Shown here in pieces: positions 6,669-7,104 of a stretch of 7,104 nucleotides of DNA. Position 1 is the stretch's first letter. Each line of letters opens with the position of its first letter. The notes beneath the pieces are model-generated. The model did not search any database. It had not been told where the DNA came from and saw nothing but the letters and a program-made list of their open reading frames with translations. Made by a program: the position numbers and the translations under genes. Source of the stretch: HGM13006 sp964527315 (GTDB lineage Bacteria > Bacillota > Clostridia > Oscillospirales > Oscillospiraceae); NCBI GenBank assembly GCA_964527315.1, contig CAZGOQ010000111.1, positions 1-7,104 of the forward strand. The letters run 5' to 3'.

Positions 6669-6875
6669 TCAGGAATGTACCTGGTGGTCGGGATAGATGC
6701 GTTGAGCATCGTCGATTCGTTTCCGGTCCAGGCGTTGTCCGCAGCGGTCGCAGTAAGCTTGGAAGTCGCGTTCCAGGGGATCCTGCAGGCAGGGCAAACA
6801 GGGAAAGATTCCCCGGAAGGTAAGCAAAGAATCTGCGTAACACGTGCTGGGAAGAAATAGAAAATTCGTTTTGGT
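6669..6875 (-). pseudogene. Remnant of a small zinc-ribbon-like protein gene
   Basis: The frame ending with TGA at 6671-6669 is open back to an in-frame TAA at 6878-6876 (68 sense codons) and has no ATG. Its end reads CLPCLQDPLERDFQAYCDRC, then GQRLDRKRIDDAQRIYP: two CxxC pairs 14 residues apart, as in small zinc ribbons. A neighbouring minus-strand frame, open over 6662-7003, carries FPVCPACR over the same bases as the first CxxC, so a one-base slip near 6780 may have moved the original N-terminus out of frame. TTG is the only plausible start in the remaining frame and has no ribosome binding site. The terminator just beyond the stop shows that this was once an expressed gene end. Function unknown; it belongs to the flank rather than to the four-gene cassette. 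Confidence 0.5.
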
Positions 6876-7104
6876 TTACTCGACCATCCCCTCGTTTTCC
6901 CCAAAGGTTCCCTTAGATTGCAAAGGAGCCTTTTGAAGTCTGGGGATATGATCTCATGCCGGACGCTTCCGCGCAAGGCGGGGGCTGGTTTGAGGGTTAC
7001 CATACCTCAGCAAGCTGAGGGGACAGTTGATAGGGACAGATAAGAAAGTACCAACCCTGGAGACTATCCCAAGGATTGTGTAAGCCTCCATCCTGGTGTC
7101 ACTA
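6876..7104. other. Stretch with no assignable gene
   Basis: No convincing coding region. A minus-strand frame from the right edge to TGA at 6956-6954 could give 45 residues from an ATG at 7091-7089, but it lacks a ribosome binding site and resembles nothing I know. There is a hairpin CCTCAG-CAAG-CTGAGG at 7005-7020 and a GGGACAG direct repeat (7020-7026 and 7033-7039). These could be parts of a mobile-element end or an RNA leader, but nothing decides it. Confidence 0.4.

Noticed and set aside
6755..6788. HindIII, BamHI and PstI sites close together, like a cloning polylinker
   Set aside because: The bases encode the DPLERDFQAYC part of the zinc-ribbon frame, so the sites are natural coincidence rather than vector sequence.
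1..7104. CRISPR array, tRNA or rRNA genes, intact transposase or integrase
   Set aside because: No regularly spaced repeats, cloverleaf or rRNA-like stretches, and no recombinase motifs were seen on either strand.

Overview
The window looks like a small accessory cassette from a Gram-positive gut-type member of the Clostridia. The signs are strong AGGAG-type ribosome binding sites, a lipobox lipoprotein, a long one-piece AraC regulator and intrinsic terminators. The genus cannot be fixed from the sequence; an Oscillospiraceae/Lachnospiraceae-like host is only a guess. Base composition is uneven. The first 120 bases hold 78 G+C (65%, counted by hand), while bases 301-420, inside the regulator gene, hold 48 (40%). 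This fits a lower-GC cassette set into a higher-GC background.

Left flank (1-235): a minus-strand open frame whose last ~44 residues are the C-terminal end of ribonuclease HI. Its first ~34 residues are not RNase HI, so the catalytic N-terminal part is missing here. Core (174-6595): four plus-strand genes. A promoter (TTGACG-17-TACAAT) drives an AraC-family regulator with a degenerate cyclase-like middle domain (271-1614), closed by a strong terminator. A second promoter (TTGCAA-16-TATAAT, with a palindrome on the -35 box) drives a lipid-anchored ABC-type solute-binding protein (1800-3557). After an intercistronic hairpin come a soluble FAD-dependent oxidoreductase of the fumarate reductase/succinate dehydrogenase flavoprotein superfamily (3637-5085) and, 16 bases later, a parallel beta-helix protein without a signal peptide (5102-6514). 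A long inverted repeat closes the unit.

Right flank (6600-7104): a decayed minus-strand frame encoding a small zinc-ribbon-like protein, with its own minus-strand terminator, then about 230 bases with no assignable gene.

Inferred working model: the regulator senses a small molecule and switches the second promoter; the lipoprotein captures a substrate outside the cell; the flavoprotein carries out an oxidation or reduction on it in the cytoplasm; the beta-helix protein works with the flavoprotein. The last link rests on close gene spacing and on an uncommon feature that both proteins share, a short collagen-like Gly-Pro tract. No permease, ATPase or electron-transfer partner is present, so the rest of the pathway must lie elsewhere or the lipoprotein has another role. 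The substrate cannot be read from the sequence. The flavoprotein/beta-helix pair is the best candidate for an undescribed system.
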